Source: Linum tenue (Eukaryota; Streptophyta; Magnoliopsida; Malpighiales; Linaceae). From it: a stretch of DNA of 64,000 nucleotides. The first letter of the stretch is position 1, and each line of letters opens with the position of its first letter. Made by a program: the position numbers and the translations under genes. Of this stretch, positions 11,584 through 21,795 are shown piece by piece. The notes beneath the pieces were generated by a model. The model ran no database searches. It was not told where the DNA came from and saw only the letters and a list, made by a program, of their open reading frames with translations. The DNA lies in the NCBI GenBank assembly GCA_946122785.1, contig CAMGYJ010000005.1, positions 89,398,547 through 89,462,546 of the forward strand, written 5' to 3'.

Positions 11584-12292
11584 TACTGCTGTTGGATCAT
11601 ATTGGCACTGTGTTTTGATGGATGAATTGATTGGTTTTCGGATTAATGCATGACGACTTGTTTGTGACTAGGACAACCTATGATGAGGACTGAGATGTGC
11701 AGTAAAACGATGTAGGGGTTCAGTTTGTCAACTGTTTGCTTGCCAACTGTGACTTGATCTGACTTGATCTGATTACTTGTCCTTGACAGTCGTTTATGCA
11801 TCTAGTTCAGGGTATCAGAATGTGAGATAGAGTATATAGGTGGCCATGTGAGATTTGAGCCTGCTCGTTTCTTTCTTGTGCGATAGATCCCTCTTCCATG
11901 ATGTGTAGCATTCACGTTGTCACTAGCTAAGGTGATGGGGGCATAGGATTAGCCCACGCCCAAAACTGACTGTCCTGATGTGTCATACCCCCTAGTCAGC
12001 CCTTTGAGCCGTGTGTTATCCTTTCTTTTGGTCTATAATGAAAAAATCACCCTTGTTGCATCTTTTAGAAGGTTCCACAGAGTGGTTTTATATATTCTCT
12101 GCTGTTTCTGCTAAAGTCTATGTGAGTGTTGGAGGTAGTGCTTAAAAATTGGGCAGGTGTTTGAAATTTATGCAGAAGTGGGGGCTCTCTTAAGAAATGA
12201 AAAGAAAAATGAAAGAAAAACAAAGAAAAATTGAAAGCAAAAGAGAGTCACTACCAAAAATCGGAGTAATGCCCAGTAAGCAGTGTTTCTTA

Positions 12293-13530
12293 GCAGTCTG
12301 GCTTGGAAATGCTGATGATTATGCCTCCTTCGCTCTTGTGCTCTTAAGATATTGAGGAATGCAGAATAGCAGAAAGAAAATACCGGGTTGGTTGACTGTG
12401 ATTGTGTGTTTGGAAAATGTGGAACCTTTTTGCTATGAATACTTCCACCACCTAAAAGGCCTTTTCCCCATGTCCAAGACCCTAGCCAGTCATTTGAACC
12501 TGTGTCTAAGACCTCCTGATTAGTTAGTGGTGACACCCCATATGTGAACTCTAGCATTTAGAGGCTGCCATCATGGTGAAGAGATGATAGGGATTGAGAG
12601 AAATAGCATGCGCATCTTTCGCATCAAAAATTGTCCTGACCCCACTGGTCGAGAGTGAGTGATTCATTTCCATTTTCTATATGCTCTTGTACCCCGGTGA
12701 GGACCTAGATTGCTCGGTCTCTATTCTGATGTTTTGAGTTGGATGCATGAGTCGACTGTTTTGAGTAAGTGGTTGAATCAAGTCTAGGTTGGCTAGTGAA
12801 CAGATGGGAGACTCTTCCTTTACTCGATTTGCTGCACTCGAATGTCCTTTGTGGTGGTTGTCCAGGTTGTTATTAAGGTTGTGCATGTATTGATGTTTGA
12901 AAACAAGTGCGGCAGTCTGGCTTGGAAATGCTGATGATTATGCCTCCTTCGCTCTTGTGCTCTTAAGATATTGAGGAATGCAGAATAGCAGAAAGAAAAT
13001 ACCGGGTTGGTTGACTGTGATTGTGTGTTTGGAAAATGTGGAACCTTTTTGCTATGAATACTTCCACCACCTAAAAGGCCTTTTCCCCATGTCCAAGACC
13101 CTAGCCAGTCATTTGAACCTGTGTCTAAGACCTCCTGATTAGTTAGTGGTGACACCCCATATGTGAACTCTAGCATTTAGAGGCTGCCATCATGGTGAAG
13201 AGATGATAGGGATTGAGAGAAATAGCATGCGCATCTTTCGCATCAAAAATTGTCCTGACCCCACTGGTCGAGAGTGAGTGATTCATTTCCATTTTCTATA
13301 TGCTCTTGTACCCCGGTGAGGACCTAGATTGCTCGGTCTCTATTCTGATGTTTTGAGTTGGATGCATGAGTCGACTGTTTTGAGTAAGTGGTTGAATCAA
13401 GTCTAGGTTGGCTAGTGAACAGATGGGAGACTCTTCCTTTACTCGATTTGCTGCACTCTAATGTCCTTTGTGGTGGTTGTCCAGGTTGTTATTAAGGTTG
13501 TGCATGTATTGATGTTTGAAAACCAGTGCG
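12293..13530 (+). repeat. 619-bp tandem duplication in the 3' region of element B
   Basis: Unit 1 is 12293-12911 and unit 2 is 12912-13530. Only a couple of base differences are visible. Element A has a single, more diverged equivalent (about 19490-20106), so the duplication arose in B. Confidence 0.92.
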
Positions 13531-13612
13531 ATTCACGTGTTTTGTGCCCTTATGACTTGTCCCCAGTGTTGGTTGATTGAAATATGTAAAGCTTACCTAG
13601 TGTCTGACTTGG

Positions 13613-13652
13613 TTTGCTTGGGGACAAGCAAACGGTTAAGTGTGGGGGAGTT
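13613..13652 (+). promoter_or_regulatory. Pre-PPT hairpin and polypurine tract of element B
   Basis: The stem TTTGCTT / AAGCAAA (13613-13632) is followed by the purine-rich AAGTGTGGGGGAGTT abutting the 3' LTR. The PPT primes plus-strand synthesis. The hairpin is shared with element A and, less well, with family C. Confidence 0.75.
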
Positions 13653-14993
13653 TGATAGACCGATAATTATACATATTTTCACCCCTATTCTGGAGCCGTT
13701 TGTGCTGAGGAATCTCGTGTTTTAAGCCGATTTTACGCCAGGTTGTGTGTTTGTGTCATATTTCAGGTCCCGGCGTTGGAATCGAGGCGGAGAAACGAGT
13801 TCTGGGTCGAAAGGAGCCGAGTTGGGACTAAGGGGGCTGCAGGAGGAAAATACCCGGTCGGATGGCAAAATACCCGACCGGGTATTTATCGTTTTTGGCA
13901 CCCGTGAGAAACAGAAGGGGGCCCGGGCGAAGGCCTTAAATCCCCGGTCGGGGATTTTGGTGGTAGACCGGGGATTTTCGCCTTTAGTGGAACGGTGCGT
14001 TTCACAATACCCGGTCGAACCATAAAATACCCGACCGGGTATTTTGACCGGGTATCGCGACCAGGCAGCTGGTAAAAGAGGAAGAAGGCCAATTTTCAAA
14101 GGGTTCCGAGTTTTTGAGAGAGAAACCGATACCTAGAGAGAGAAAGCGTCGAACCAGAGTTCTCAAGCGCCATAGATCGATCTTCAACACCATTGGAGCC
14201 CGTCTTGAGCTTGGAGAAGTGCGATTAAACGTCCAGAAGCAGGAATCCAACTTCACAGTATGATTTCCGTGTCTGAATCTGCTTTTGCTTCTTTCTCTAT
14301 GGAGTAGTTTCCCCATTCATCTGGGTATGGAGAACCCTAGATTTGTATGCTAGGTCTGATTGTATGAACCCAAGTACAGTGTTTGTGAATTGATTATATT
14401 CGATTGAGGTTTGAATGATTGAATGACTTGAATCCTGATCAAATTCCTGTTGTTTCTGCTTTGACCTGGAATGAGAATATCTGCCTAGGTTGATAGAGTA
14501 CCCTTAATCGAAGGTGGCGAATTGGTGACTTTAGTCAAGGGGCCAATTCGCTATTCTGTACCGAAGTCAATTCGGTAGTGGAGGTTTGGTTCATTAGGGC
14601 CTCAATCTGTTTACTCCGGTGGAGGTTAGTCGCCCGCTAGAGACTCAGATTGAGAGGGTCTGGAGACCTTTAGTCGAGACTTCAGGCTAATTGAGAACCT
14701 TCCGCAGTATAACTTTCATGAAAACTGAACTTGGCAAATTGCAATCCGACTTAACGGCAGTCTAGGGGGAAACCATATCCGGGTGACCTCTCTTGACTTG
14801 ACAACAAACCGTTTACTTGCTCTGTGTTTTGTTTGCTTGAGTTTCACTAAAAGTTCACTGCTAAATAACAAGAATTCACCGAGTAGTCATCACATCTAGG
14901 ACCCGGGTTGACATTAAAACCCGACCCGCTATACTACGCTTTAGGAATTGGTTATACTTGGCCATTTTCTAGGGTGACAGTAGGAGTGAGTCA
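13653..14993 (+). repeat. 3' LTR of element B
   Basis: Near-identical to 6861-8202 and followed directly by the target duplication GGTAT. Confidence 0.93.
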
Positions 14994-15872
14994 GGTATCG
15001 ACTTCATGGGCCCCTTCCCTCCATCTTTTGGTAACACCTATATTCTGGTTGCTGTTGACTACGTCTCTAGGTGGGCTGAGGCGCAAGCTTTGCCCACCAA
15101 TGATGCTAGATGTGTTTGTGTTTTTTTGAAGCAGCTCTTCTCCCGATTCGGGACACCTAGAGCCATCATAAGCGATAGAGCCACCCATTTCCAGGGCCAA
15201 TTTGATAAACTACTGTCTCGCTATGGTTCGACTCACAAGGTGTCCGTGGCCTATCATCCCCAGACCAGTGGCCAGGCCGAGCTGACGAACCGGGAGCTCA
15301 AGCGGATCCTGGAGAAAACGGTGGATCAGTCCCGCAAAGATTGGTCCACCAAGCTCAATGATGCTCTATGGGCATATCGCACTGCCTACAAGACGCCTAT
15401 TGGTGCTTCACCGTACCGGCTTGTCTTTGGAAAGGCTTGCCATTTGCCCGTGGAGCTAGAGCACAAGGCCTTCTGGGCCCTTAAGCTGCTCAACTTGGAT
15501 GTTCGTGTTGCAGGTACTGAGCGAAAAATGCAGATGTTGGAGCTGGAAGAGTGGCGTTACCACGCCTATGAGAACACCAAGCTGTACAAGGAGCGCACTA
15601 AGCGCCTACACGATGCACGGTTGAGGGGTCCGAAAGAGTTCCAGGTTGGTGATCGAGTTCTCCTTTACAACTCTCGCCTGAAGCTCTTTCCCGGAAAACT
15701 CCGCTCCCGGTGGTCTGGACCGTTCACGGTCACCCAGGTGTTCCCGTATGGCACAATCGAAATTGCCAACCCGCAAACTGAGCCGTTTAAAGTGAATGGC
15801 CATCGTCTCAAGCTCTACCTGGGAGACGAGGTCGAACGTGCGGAGTTGGTAGTGGAACTCGCGGACCCTTAG
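14994..15872 (+). pseudogene. Integrase catalytic core and C-terminus of element A (continuation after B)
   Basis: Resumes the A polyprotein interrupted at 6860; the GGTAT duplication overlaps the join. The catalytic triad is visible: Asp in the GIDFMGPF block, Asp in the ISDRATHF block, Glu in the [12 protein letters not shown] block. The stop is TAG at 15870. The C-terminal part has the usual Athila/Tat ending before the conserved post-pol block. This half has no internal stop, but the protein is not made whole because of B. Confidence 0.9.
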
Positions 15873-15879
15873 TTCCGCC

Positions 15880-15940
15880 ATGGGCGTCCAGCTAAAAGAC
15901 GGTAAAGAAGCGCTTGTGGGGAGGCAACCCCACCACGGTT
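15880..15940 (+). other. Conserved post-pol block with hairpin (element A)
   Basis: Nearly identical to 11181-11240 in B; hairpin GTGGGG / CCCCAC at 15916-15933. Confidence 0.6.
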
Positions 15941-16148
15941 TGCATTTCTACCCTTTGCTTTTTTTTAATTTTTTTTATTTTTGTCGGTTTTTGCGTCATC
16001 GAGTCTGTCTGGAGTCTGTCTGGAATGTATTTCGTGCCTCTGGCGGTGCTTTTTAATGTGTAATTGAGTAAATTTTCGAGCCGGGGCACGAATGAGTCTG
16101 GGTGGTTTGAGATTGGAATTTGGAAAATCACCATTCTGGGCTCGGCAT

Positions 16149-16410
16149 AAAAAACACGGGCAGCAGGGGGTCAAAACACGGCCATGTTTTGCCCCTTGCC
16201 CGCCCGTGTTTTACCTTTTCGCCCATTGTGCTCGCGGCCTAAAAAACACGGGCTGCAGGGGGTTCAGAACACGGCCGTGTTCTGCCCCCATCCCGCCCGT
16301 GTTTTAAAGGAGGGGGAGCCCTCTCTCGGCCATTAAAACACGGGCGGGACATGGCCAAATTACGGCCGTGTTTTGGCTGCCCGTGTTTTAACTCCCCCCT
16401 ATAAAAATGA
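16149..16410 (+). promoter_or_regulatory. Internal dyad cluster and TATA box upstream of the third ORF of element A
   Basis: Three modules with outer arms AAAACACGGGC / GCCCGTGTTTT and central ACACGGCCGTGT-like dyads, the same motif as in LTR A. They are followed at 16399-16407 by CTATAAAAA. Downstream is a CT-rich leader with GAACCCTAGCCGCC, typical of plant 5' untranslated leaders. This reads as a separate promoter for the third ORF. Only the sequence signals are seen; promoter activity is inferred. Confidence 0.55.
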
Positions 16411-16985
16411 AATTTCAGCAGCCCCCCCTCATTTCCCCCATTTTTCTGAGAACCCTAGCCGCCCTCCCCCCTTCCCCTCGCCGGAAATCGCCCCCCTTCC
16501 TCCTCCTCTTCGGTTTTTCGGCCCTTTCTTGCTCCCCCGACCTCCAAATCAAAAACCGCGACCTCCCCCACGCTCCTGGCGTCGAGGAGCACATTCCCCA
16601 GAGGTTTGGGCGAGTTTAGCCGAGGTTGGGTCGCCGGCGGTGAGTTCTCCGGCGAGCCTCCGGTGAGTTTTCCGGCGACTTTGGGGGCTTCGTTCTATTT
16701 TCTTCACCTTTCTCCGGGTATCTTCTTGCGTCTCCAGGTGTGTTATCCTTCCCTGTCTTGTATTTATGGAGAATCGATACCTAGAGTTAGGTGAAGAACT
16801 TGAATTGTGCAATAATTTGCGAATGATTTGGTAGGCCGATGGTTTTCTTTGCATGCTCTGTTCTATCTTGGGATTTCAGTCCCTCGGCCTACCATTTGCA
16901 TGTGGGAATTATTTCCGGGTTTGTGGTGATTTTGGATGTGGTTGGTTGCTTGGTGATTATGTGGATTGGATTTGTTGTTTATTTC

Positions 16986-17033
16986 CCGGGGGCATAGTCC
17001 ACTGTCCGAATCGGTTGATTTGAGGGGCCCCGG
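16986..17033 (+). other. 48-nt two-stem RNA motif, copy 2
   Basis: Outer stem CCGGGG / CCCCGG; inner stem GAATC / GATTT with one G-T pair. The invariant TAGTCCACTGTCC and TGAGGG strings are kept. Confidence 0.6.
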
Positions 17034-17080
17034 TGAATTTGGCTGTGTACTTGCTGTGTGATGGGGCTGTTTGTTTTTCT

Positions 17081-17128
17081 CCGGGAGTCTAGTCCACTGT
17101 CCATATCTTCCGATATGAGGGCTCCCGG
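17081..17128 (+). other. 48-nt two-stem RNA motif, copy 3
   Basis: Outer stem CCGGGAG / CTCCCGG; inner stem ATATC / GATAT. Both sides of each stem change together relative to copies 1 and 4. Confidence 0.6.
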
Positions 17129-17198
17129 TGTGATCTTGACTAACAATGACCCCGTTTGCTCGTGTTCCATTTTGTCCGTTCTTGTGCTATGCAGGGTC

Positions 17199-18427
17199 AT
17201 GGAATACTACCTAGAGCAGTTGAGCATCACCCAGCGCCATGCACTGCGGACTATCCGCACCCACACCATTCCCGAGCACCTGCACCTCGATTTTGCGGTG
17301 TTCGATGGCCTTCACGCCAGGCCGCAGATGGAGGCCGCTGTGCAGGCTTATGGTTGGCGGCGCCTGCTCTGTCTCGCCGAGTCGACCTATCAAGAGCTCG
17401 TCTGGGAGTTCTATGCCTCCTTCCGCCACAACCAGAGGGGGAATGCCGACCATAGTAACGCCGTTCAGTTCACACTTGGCGGGGTCGAGCACTCCATCAG
17501 TTACCGGGAGCTCGCCAATGCACTTCGGGTGAACTCCCCCACGCCAGCGACGGGGTCCTGCGCTTGGACATCACCGATCCCACAGATTTTCCTTGCCAGG
17601 CATACTTCCGACGGATCTGTCATCCCGACTACGTGGATGTGGAGTACGTCGCCAGCCAGACGAGAGGCTATCTCCTCAGGCCTGAGTGGCGCATCCTCAA
17701 CCACCTATTGTGCAGTTCCTACACCCCCAGCCGGGGCTCGGCCAACCGGGTCACCCTCCGGACCCTGTGGTTCATGGAGGCGATGGGTCGCTCTGAGGAC
17801 ACCATCCAGCTGGGCTCGGTGGTCGCCCGGACGTTCGCGAAAGCTGCTGCCAACCAAAGTCGCGCCCTTGTCTGTGGCCCAGTCATCACGGCCCTGGCCC
17901 GCTACTACGGGGTCGACATCACTGGGATGACCCTGGTCCACGAGGCCACTCCACTCAGCGAGAGCACCCTCCGTGCTCAGTACCTGGTGGCCCGCCGGGG
18001 GCGTGTTCACTGGATTGCGGGGTTTCCCCAGCCACCTGAGCCCGCTGCGGGAGACCAGCCAGAGTCCAGCGCTGCTGGATCACGCCAGGTTCCTCGCCGT
18101 GCTACTCCTCGTGCTCAGGCTCCCACGAGCCCCGCCGCTGCCCCCCGGTCTCCTGCCCCCAGGTCTCCTCCACCCGTGGTGGTGCCCATCTCAGATCAGT
18201 TGGCGGCTATCGCTCAGCAGAACGAGCGCATCCTGGCCGGCCAGGAACTCATTCACACCCGCCTGGATCGCGAGCGGGACCGCGGCCGTCGTCTGATGTC
18301 CGGCCAGCACTACATCATGTCCTACCTGGGCATGGACCTGAGCGCAGTTCACTACCCTTTTGTCCAGTCCCCGGGGTATGAGGACCAGTACCCACCACCT
18401 GCCGGCGATGGTGGCGATGACTTCTAG
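17199..18427 (+). pseudogene. Third ORF of element A (Athila-type, putative plant transposon protein domain), one frameshift
   Basis: ATG at 17199 directly after a predicted splice acceptor. The first about 120 codons are open; then a one-base shift in the C-run near 17535-17540 moves the reading frame to the one open from 17564 to the stop at 18425-18427. The mid part resembles the domain found in many plant Athila-type ORFs (putative plant transposon protein), to my recollection. It is followed by a Pro/Ala/Arg-rich linker, a short Gln/Glu/Arg coiled-coil-like stretch and an acidic C-terminus. I see no signal peptide or membrane segment, so an envelope role is not supported. Position after pol matches the extra ORF of Athila elements. 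Confidence 0.7.
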
Positions 18428-18701
18428 TGGAGAGAGTACCGGGCTCTGACCATGATTCCTGTTCCAGACTGAGACTCCATGTTTATGTTGTTTCATTTGG
18501 ATTTGTTTTTTTATTTTGGATTGTAGACTCGGAACTTCGGTTCTATCACCCACTGTGTCTCTTGTGTGACTTTAGCTTTGTGCCTCGGACTGGGTCCCCT
18601 TCCCGTCCTCTGCTATTGTCTGGTCTGCCTCTCGATCTCCGTTCCTGGTTTCACGGTAACATCGTTCCCCTTCCCTCTGCTCCATTGAGGACATTGTCGC
18701 A

Positions 18702-18727
18702 TTTAAGTGTGGGGGGGGGGGGGGGGG
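18702..18727 (+). promoter_or_regulatory. Internal polypurine-like tract with a run of 17 G
   Basis: TTTAAGTGT followed by G17 (18711-18727). Element B has six G here. The run is either a slippage expansion or an assembly artefact on an internal PPT-like sequence. Confidence 0.4.
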
Positions 18728-18760
18728 TTCTTTGTATTAATTGGAATGGGTGTATGGGTG

Positions 18761-18808
18761 CTTGGAGCCTAGTCCACTGTCCAAATCTTGAGATTTGAGG
18801 GCTCCAAG
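18761..18808 (+). other. 48-nt two-stem RNA motif, copy 4
   Basis: Same stems as copy 1 but with the inner loop changed (TGA instead of TAC). Confidence 0.6.
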
Positions 18809-20189
18809 CACTGCTGTTTGCTTGATATTTGATCGTATTGGCATTGTGGATGTGATTAGAGAATTGAATGGCTTTTGACTCGATGCATGACAACTTGAGT
18901 GTGACTAAGATAGCCTATTACGATGACTGAGATGCGTAGTAGAGTTGTGTAGGGGTTCAGTTTTCGACTGTTTGCTTACCAACTGCGACTTGCATTTGAT
19001 CACTTGCTTTTGACAGTCATTTATGCATCTAGTTCAGGGAATCAGAATGTGAGATAGAGCATATAGGTAGCCATGTGAGATTTGAGCCTGCTCGTTTCTT
19101 TCTTGTGTGATAGATCCCTCTTCCATGAAATGTAGCATTCATGTTGTCACTAGCTAAGATGATGGAGGCATAGGATTAGCCCACGACCAAACTGACTGTC
19201 CTGATGTGTCATATCCCCTAGTCAGCCCCTCTGAGCCGTGTGTTATCCTTTCTTTCGGTCTGAAATGAAAAAATCACCCTTTTTGCATGCTTTTTGCTGT
19301 TCTGCTAAAGGTAATGTGAGGGTTGGAGGTAGTGCTTAAAAGTTGGGCTGTGTTTGAAAAATGTGCAGAGGTGGTGGTTCTCTTAAGGAATGAATAAAGA
19401 AAAAAATAAAGAAAAACAAAGGAAAAATGAAAGCAAAAGAGAGCCACCACCAAAGTTATGAATAGTGCCCATTAAGTAGTGTTTCCTAGCAGTCTGGCTT
19501 GGAAATGCTAACATTCTTATAACCTCCTTCGCTCTTGTGCCCTGAAGAATTTTATTGATGCAGAATAGCAGAACGAAAGTTACTGGTTTGCTTGATTGTG
19601 GTTTTGTTGGGTCTGGAAATGTGGAACCTTGTGCTATAACTGCCACCACCTAAAAGGCTTTTTCCCCATGTCCAAGACCCTAGCCAGTCATTTGAACCTG
19701 TGTCTAAGACCTCTGGATTAGTTAGTGGTGACAACCCCTTATGTGAACTCTAGCATTTAGAGGCTGCATTCATGGTGAAGAGACGTTAGGGATTGAGAGT
19801 TAAGCATGCGCATTTTTCGCATCAATTTGTCCTGACCCCACTGGTCGAGAGTGAGCGATTCATTTTCTCATTTTCTCTATGCTCTTTACCCCGGTGAGGA
19901 CCTAGATTGCTCGGTCTTAATTCTGATGTCTTGAGCTTTATGCATGAAGTGACTGTTTTGAACAAGTGGTTGAGTCAAGTCTATGTTGGTTAGTGAACAG
20001 AAGGGAACTCTTCCTTTGCTCAACTTTATTGCATTCGAATGTCAGCTGTGGTGGTTGTCTAGGTCGTCGTTCGAGTTTCCGTGTGTTGATGATCGAAAGC
20101 CAGTATGATCCACGTGTTTTGTGCCAATATGATTTACCCTAAAGCCTGCTTGATTCAATTGGCTCGAGCTTACCTGGTGTCTGACTTGG

Positions 20190-20229
20190 TTTGCTTAGGG
20201 ACAAGCAAACGGTTAAGTGTGGGGGAGTT
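20190..20229 (+). promoter_or_regulatory. Pre-PPT hairpin and polypurine tract of element A
   Basis: TTTGCTT / AAGCAAA stem (20190-20209) then AAGTGTGGGGGAGTT ending at the 3' LTR. Confidence 0.75.
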
Positions 20230-21588
20230 TGATAACGATGTAATTGCATGATTTTATACCCCTATTTCTTATCCATTTGCGGATCATGGCTGTGTGTTTT
20301 GGCTTATTTTACGCCGGGTTGTGCTACTTTGTCCTATTTCAGGTCCCAGGCGTCAAAGGGAAGGCCAAGCACGAGTTTCGGATCGTTTGGAAGTCGTTTG
20401 GACAAGCCAGGGCCAAAACACGGGCAGGAGGCCCTCAGAACACGGCCGTGTTCCTGACCGTGCTTTTATGGCCGAGACTTCCTAAGGGTGGCGTGAACCA
20501 CCTAAAAAACACGGGCAGGCCTGAAGAAGAACACGGCCGTGTTTTGCACTGAACACGCCCGTGTTTTCATGATGCCCGTGGCCGTGCTTTTAAGCCAGAT
20601 TCAAAACACGGGCGGGCTGAGGCAAAGCACGGCCGTGCCCTCGACCGTGCTTTGGCCACTGATGCCCTTTTAGGCAGATTTCAGCCAAATTGAGAGGAGA
20701 TTCGAGTTTTAGAGAGACAGAGCGATTCCTAGAGAGAGAAAGCGACGAACAAGAGCCTCCAAGTGCCCTAGATCGATCTTCAACACCATTGGAGCTTGGT
20801 TTGAGCTTGGAGAAGTGCCGATTCAACGTCCAGGAGCAGAAATCCATCTTCACAGTATGATTTCCGCGTCTGATTCTGCTTTTGCTTCTTTCTCCATGGA
20901 GTAGTTCTCCCTTTCATCTGGGTGTGGGAAACCCTAGTTCTGTATGTTGAGATTGATTGTATGAACCCAAGTACTGTTTCTATGAATTGATTATATTCGA
21001 TTGAGGTTTGAATGATTGAATGGCATGAATCCTGATCAAATTCCTGTTGTTTCTGCTTTAACCTAGAATGAGAATATCTGCCTAGGTTAATAGAGTATCC
21101 TTAATTGAAGGTAGTGAATTGGTGACTTTAGTCGAGGAGCCAATTCACTATTCTGTACCGAATTCAATTCGGTAGTGGAGGTTTTGTTCATAGGGCCTCA
21201 ATCTGTTTACTCCAGTGGAGGTTAGTCGCCCGCTAGAGACTCAGATTGGGAGGGTCTGAAGACCTTTAGTCGAGACTTCAGACTGTTTGAGAACCTTCCG
21301 CAGTATAACTATCATAGAAATTGAACTTGGTAATTACAATCCGGCTTAACTACAGACTAGGGGGAACCATATCCGGGTGACCTCTCTTAACCTGAAAACA
21401 ACCGTTTAGTTGCTTTGCTTGCTTGTTAGTTTAGACCTTCACTAAAGTTTCATTGCTAGATAATACGAATTCACTGAGTAGTCATCACATCTAGGACCCG
21501 GGTTGACATTGAAACCTAACCCGCTATACTACGCTTTAGGAAGTGGTTACACTTGGCCATTTTCTAGAGTGACAGTAGGAGTGAGTCA
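20230..21588 (+). repeat. 3' LTR of element A
   Basis: Matches 1190-2551. It ends GTGAGTCA and then passes directly into an intron-like remnant of MULE K. Confidence 0.92.
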
Positions 21589-21639
21589 CTAAGGTTTGTT
21601 GTTAAAGAATGGATTAAACCATAACTCATGTTCTATTTT

Positions 21640-21725
21640 ACTTATTACCATATGGTAAGATGTGGTAAGCTGGTGTGTTTTACTTATTATCATATGGTAA
21701 GATGTGGTAAGCTATGGTTTTGTTG
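21640..21725. repeat. TACCATATGGTA repeats in the truncated upstream intron of the Ulp1-like gene
   Basis: One perfect palindrome (21650) and one imperfect copy, each followed by AGATGTGGTAAGC. They end before the acceptor at 21795. Confidence 0.8.
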
Positions 21726-21795
21726 TGGTAACCTATTGTTTGATGTCATAAATTAAAGTAAACCATCCGTCCTGTTGTGATGTGCTTGTATACAG

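Larger units (their letters stand above)
6861..14993 (+). mobile_element. LTR element B: non-autonomous Athila/Tat relative nested in integrase of A
   Basis: 5' LTR 6861-8202, PBS at 8209, gag-protease ORF, long 3' untranslated region with a 619-bp tandem duplication, PPT, 3' LTR 13653-14993. The target duplication GGTAT is exact at 6856-6860 and 14994-14998. The LTRs differ by about two substitutions and one single-base indel by eye, so insertion is recent and later than A. There is no RT, RNase H or integrase core; only a short tail resembling the end of integrase remains. It must use enzymes from a related element. Confidence 0.93.
16738..17194 (+). other. Predicted 5' UTR intron of the third ORF
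   Basis: Donor CTCCAG|GTGTGTT and acceptor GCTATGCAG|GGTC place the ATG at 17199, four bases into the second exon. The intron would be 457 bp and contains copies 2 and 3 of the 48-nt RNA motif. Confidence 0.45.
18428..20189 (+). other. 3' untranslated region of element A
   Basis: No credible ORF. It is collinear with the 3' region of element B (11300-13600) and contains the internal G tract, copy 4 of the 48-nt motif, and one copy of the segment that is duplicated in B. Confidence 0.75.
1190..21588 (+). mobile_element. LTR element A: Athila/Tat-type Ty3-gypsy retrotransposon, interrupted by element B
   Basis: Order on the plus strand: 5' LTR 1190-2551, tRNA-Asp type PBS at 2558, gag, protease, RT, RNase H, integrase, a third ORF, PPT, 3' LTR 20230-21588. 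Without the nested element B (6861-14993) and its repeated GGTAT, A is about 12.3 kb. The LTRs are about 98% identical by eye. Coding capacity is destroyed by nonsense codons, a frameshift, an RT deletion and the insertion of B. The 5 bp flanking the two LTRs (AGCAG left, CTAAG right) do not match, so either one end was rearranged or the LTRs come from different insertions. PBS type, third ORF and 3' region place it in the Athila/Tat lineage. Confidence 0.9.

Noticed and set aside
12168..13176. Minus-strand ORFs repeated in the 3' region of B
   Set aside because: They repeat with the 619-bp duplication, run opposite to the element and have no known domain.
17199..18427. Third ORF of element A as an envelope gene
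   Set aside because: No signal peptide, no membrane segment, no glycoprotein features; the position alone is not enough.
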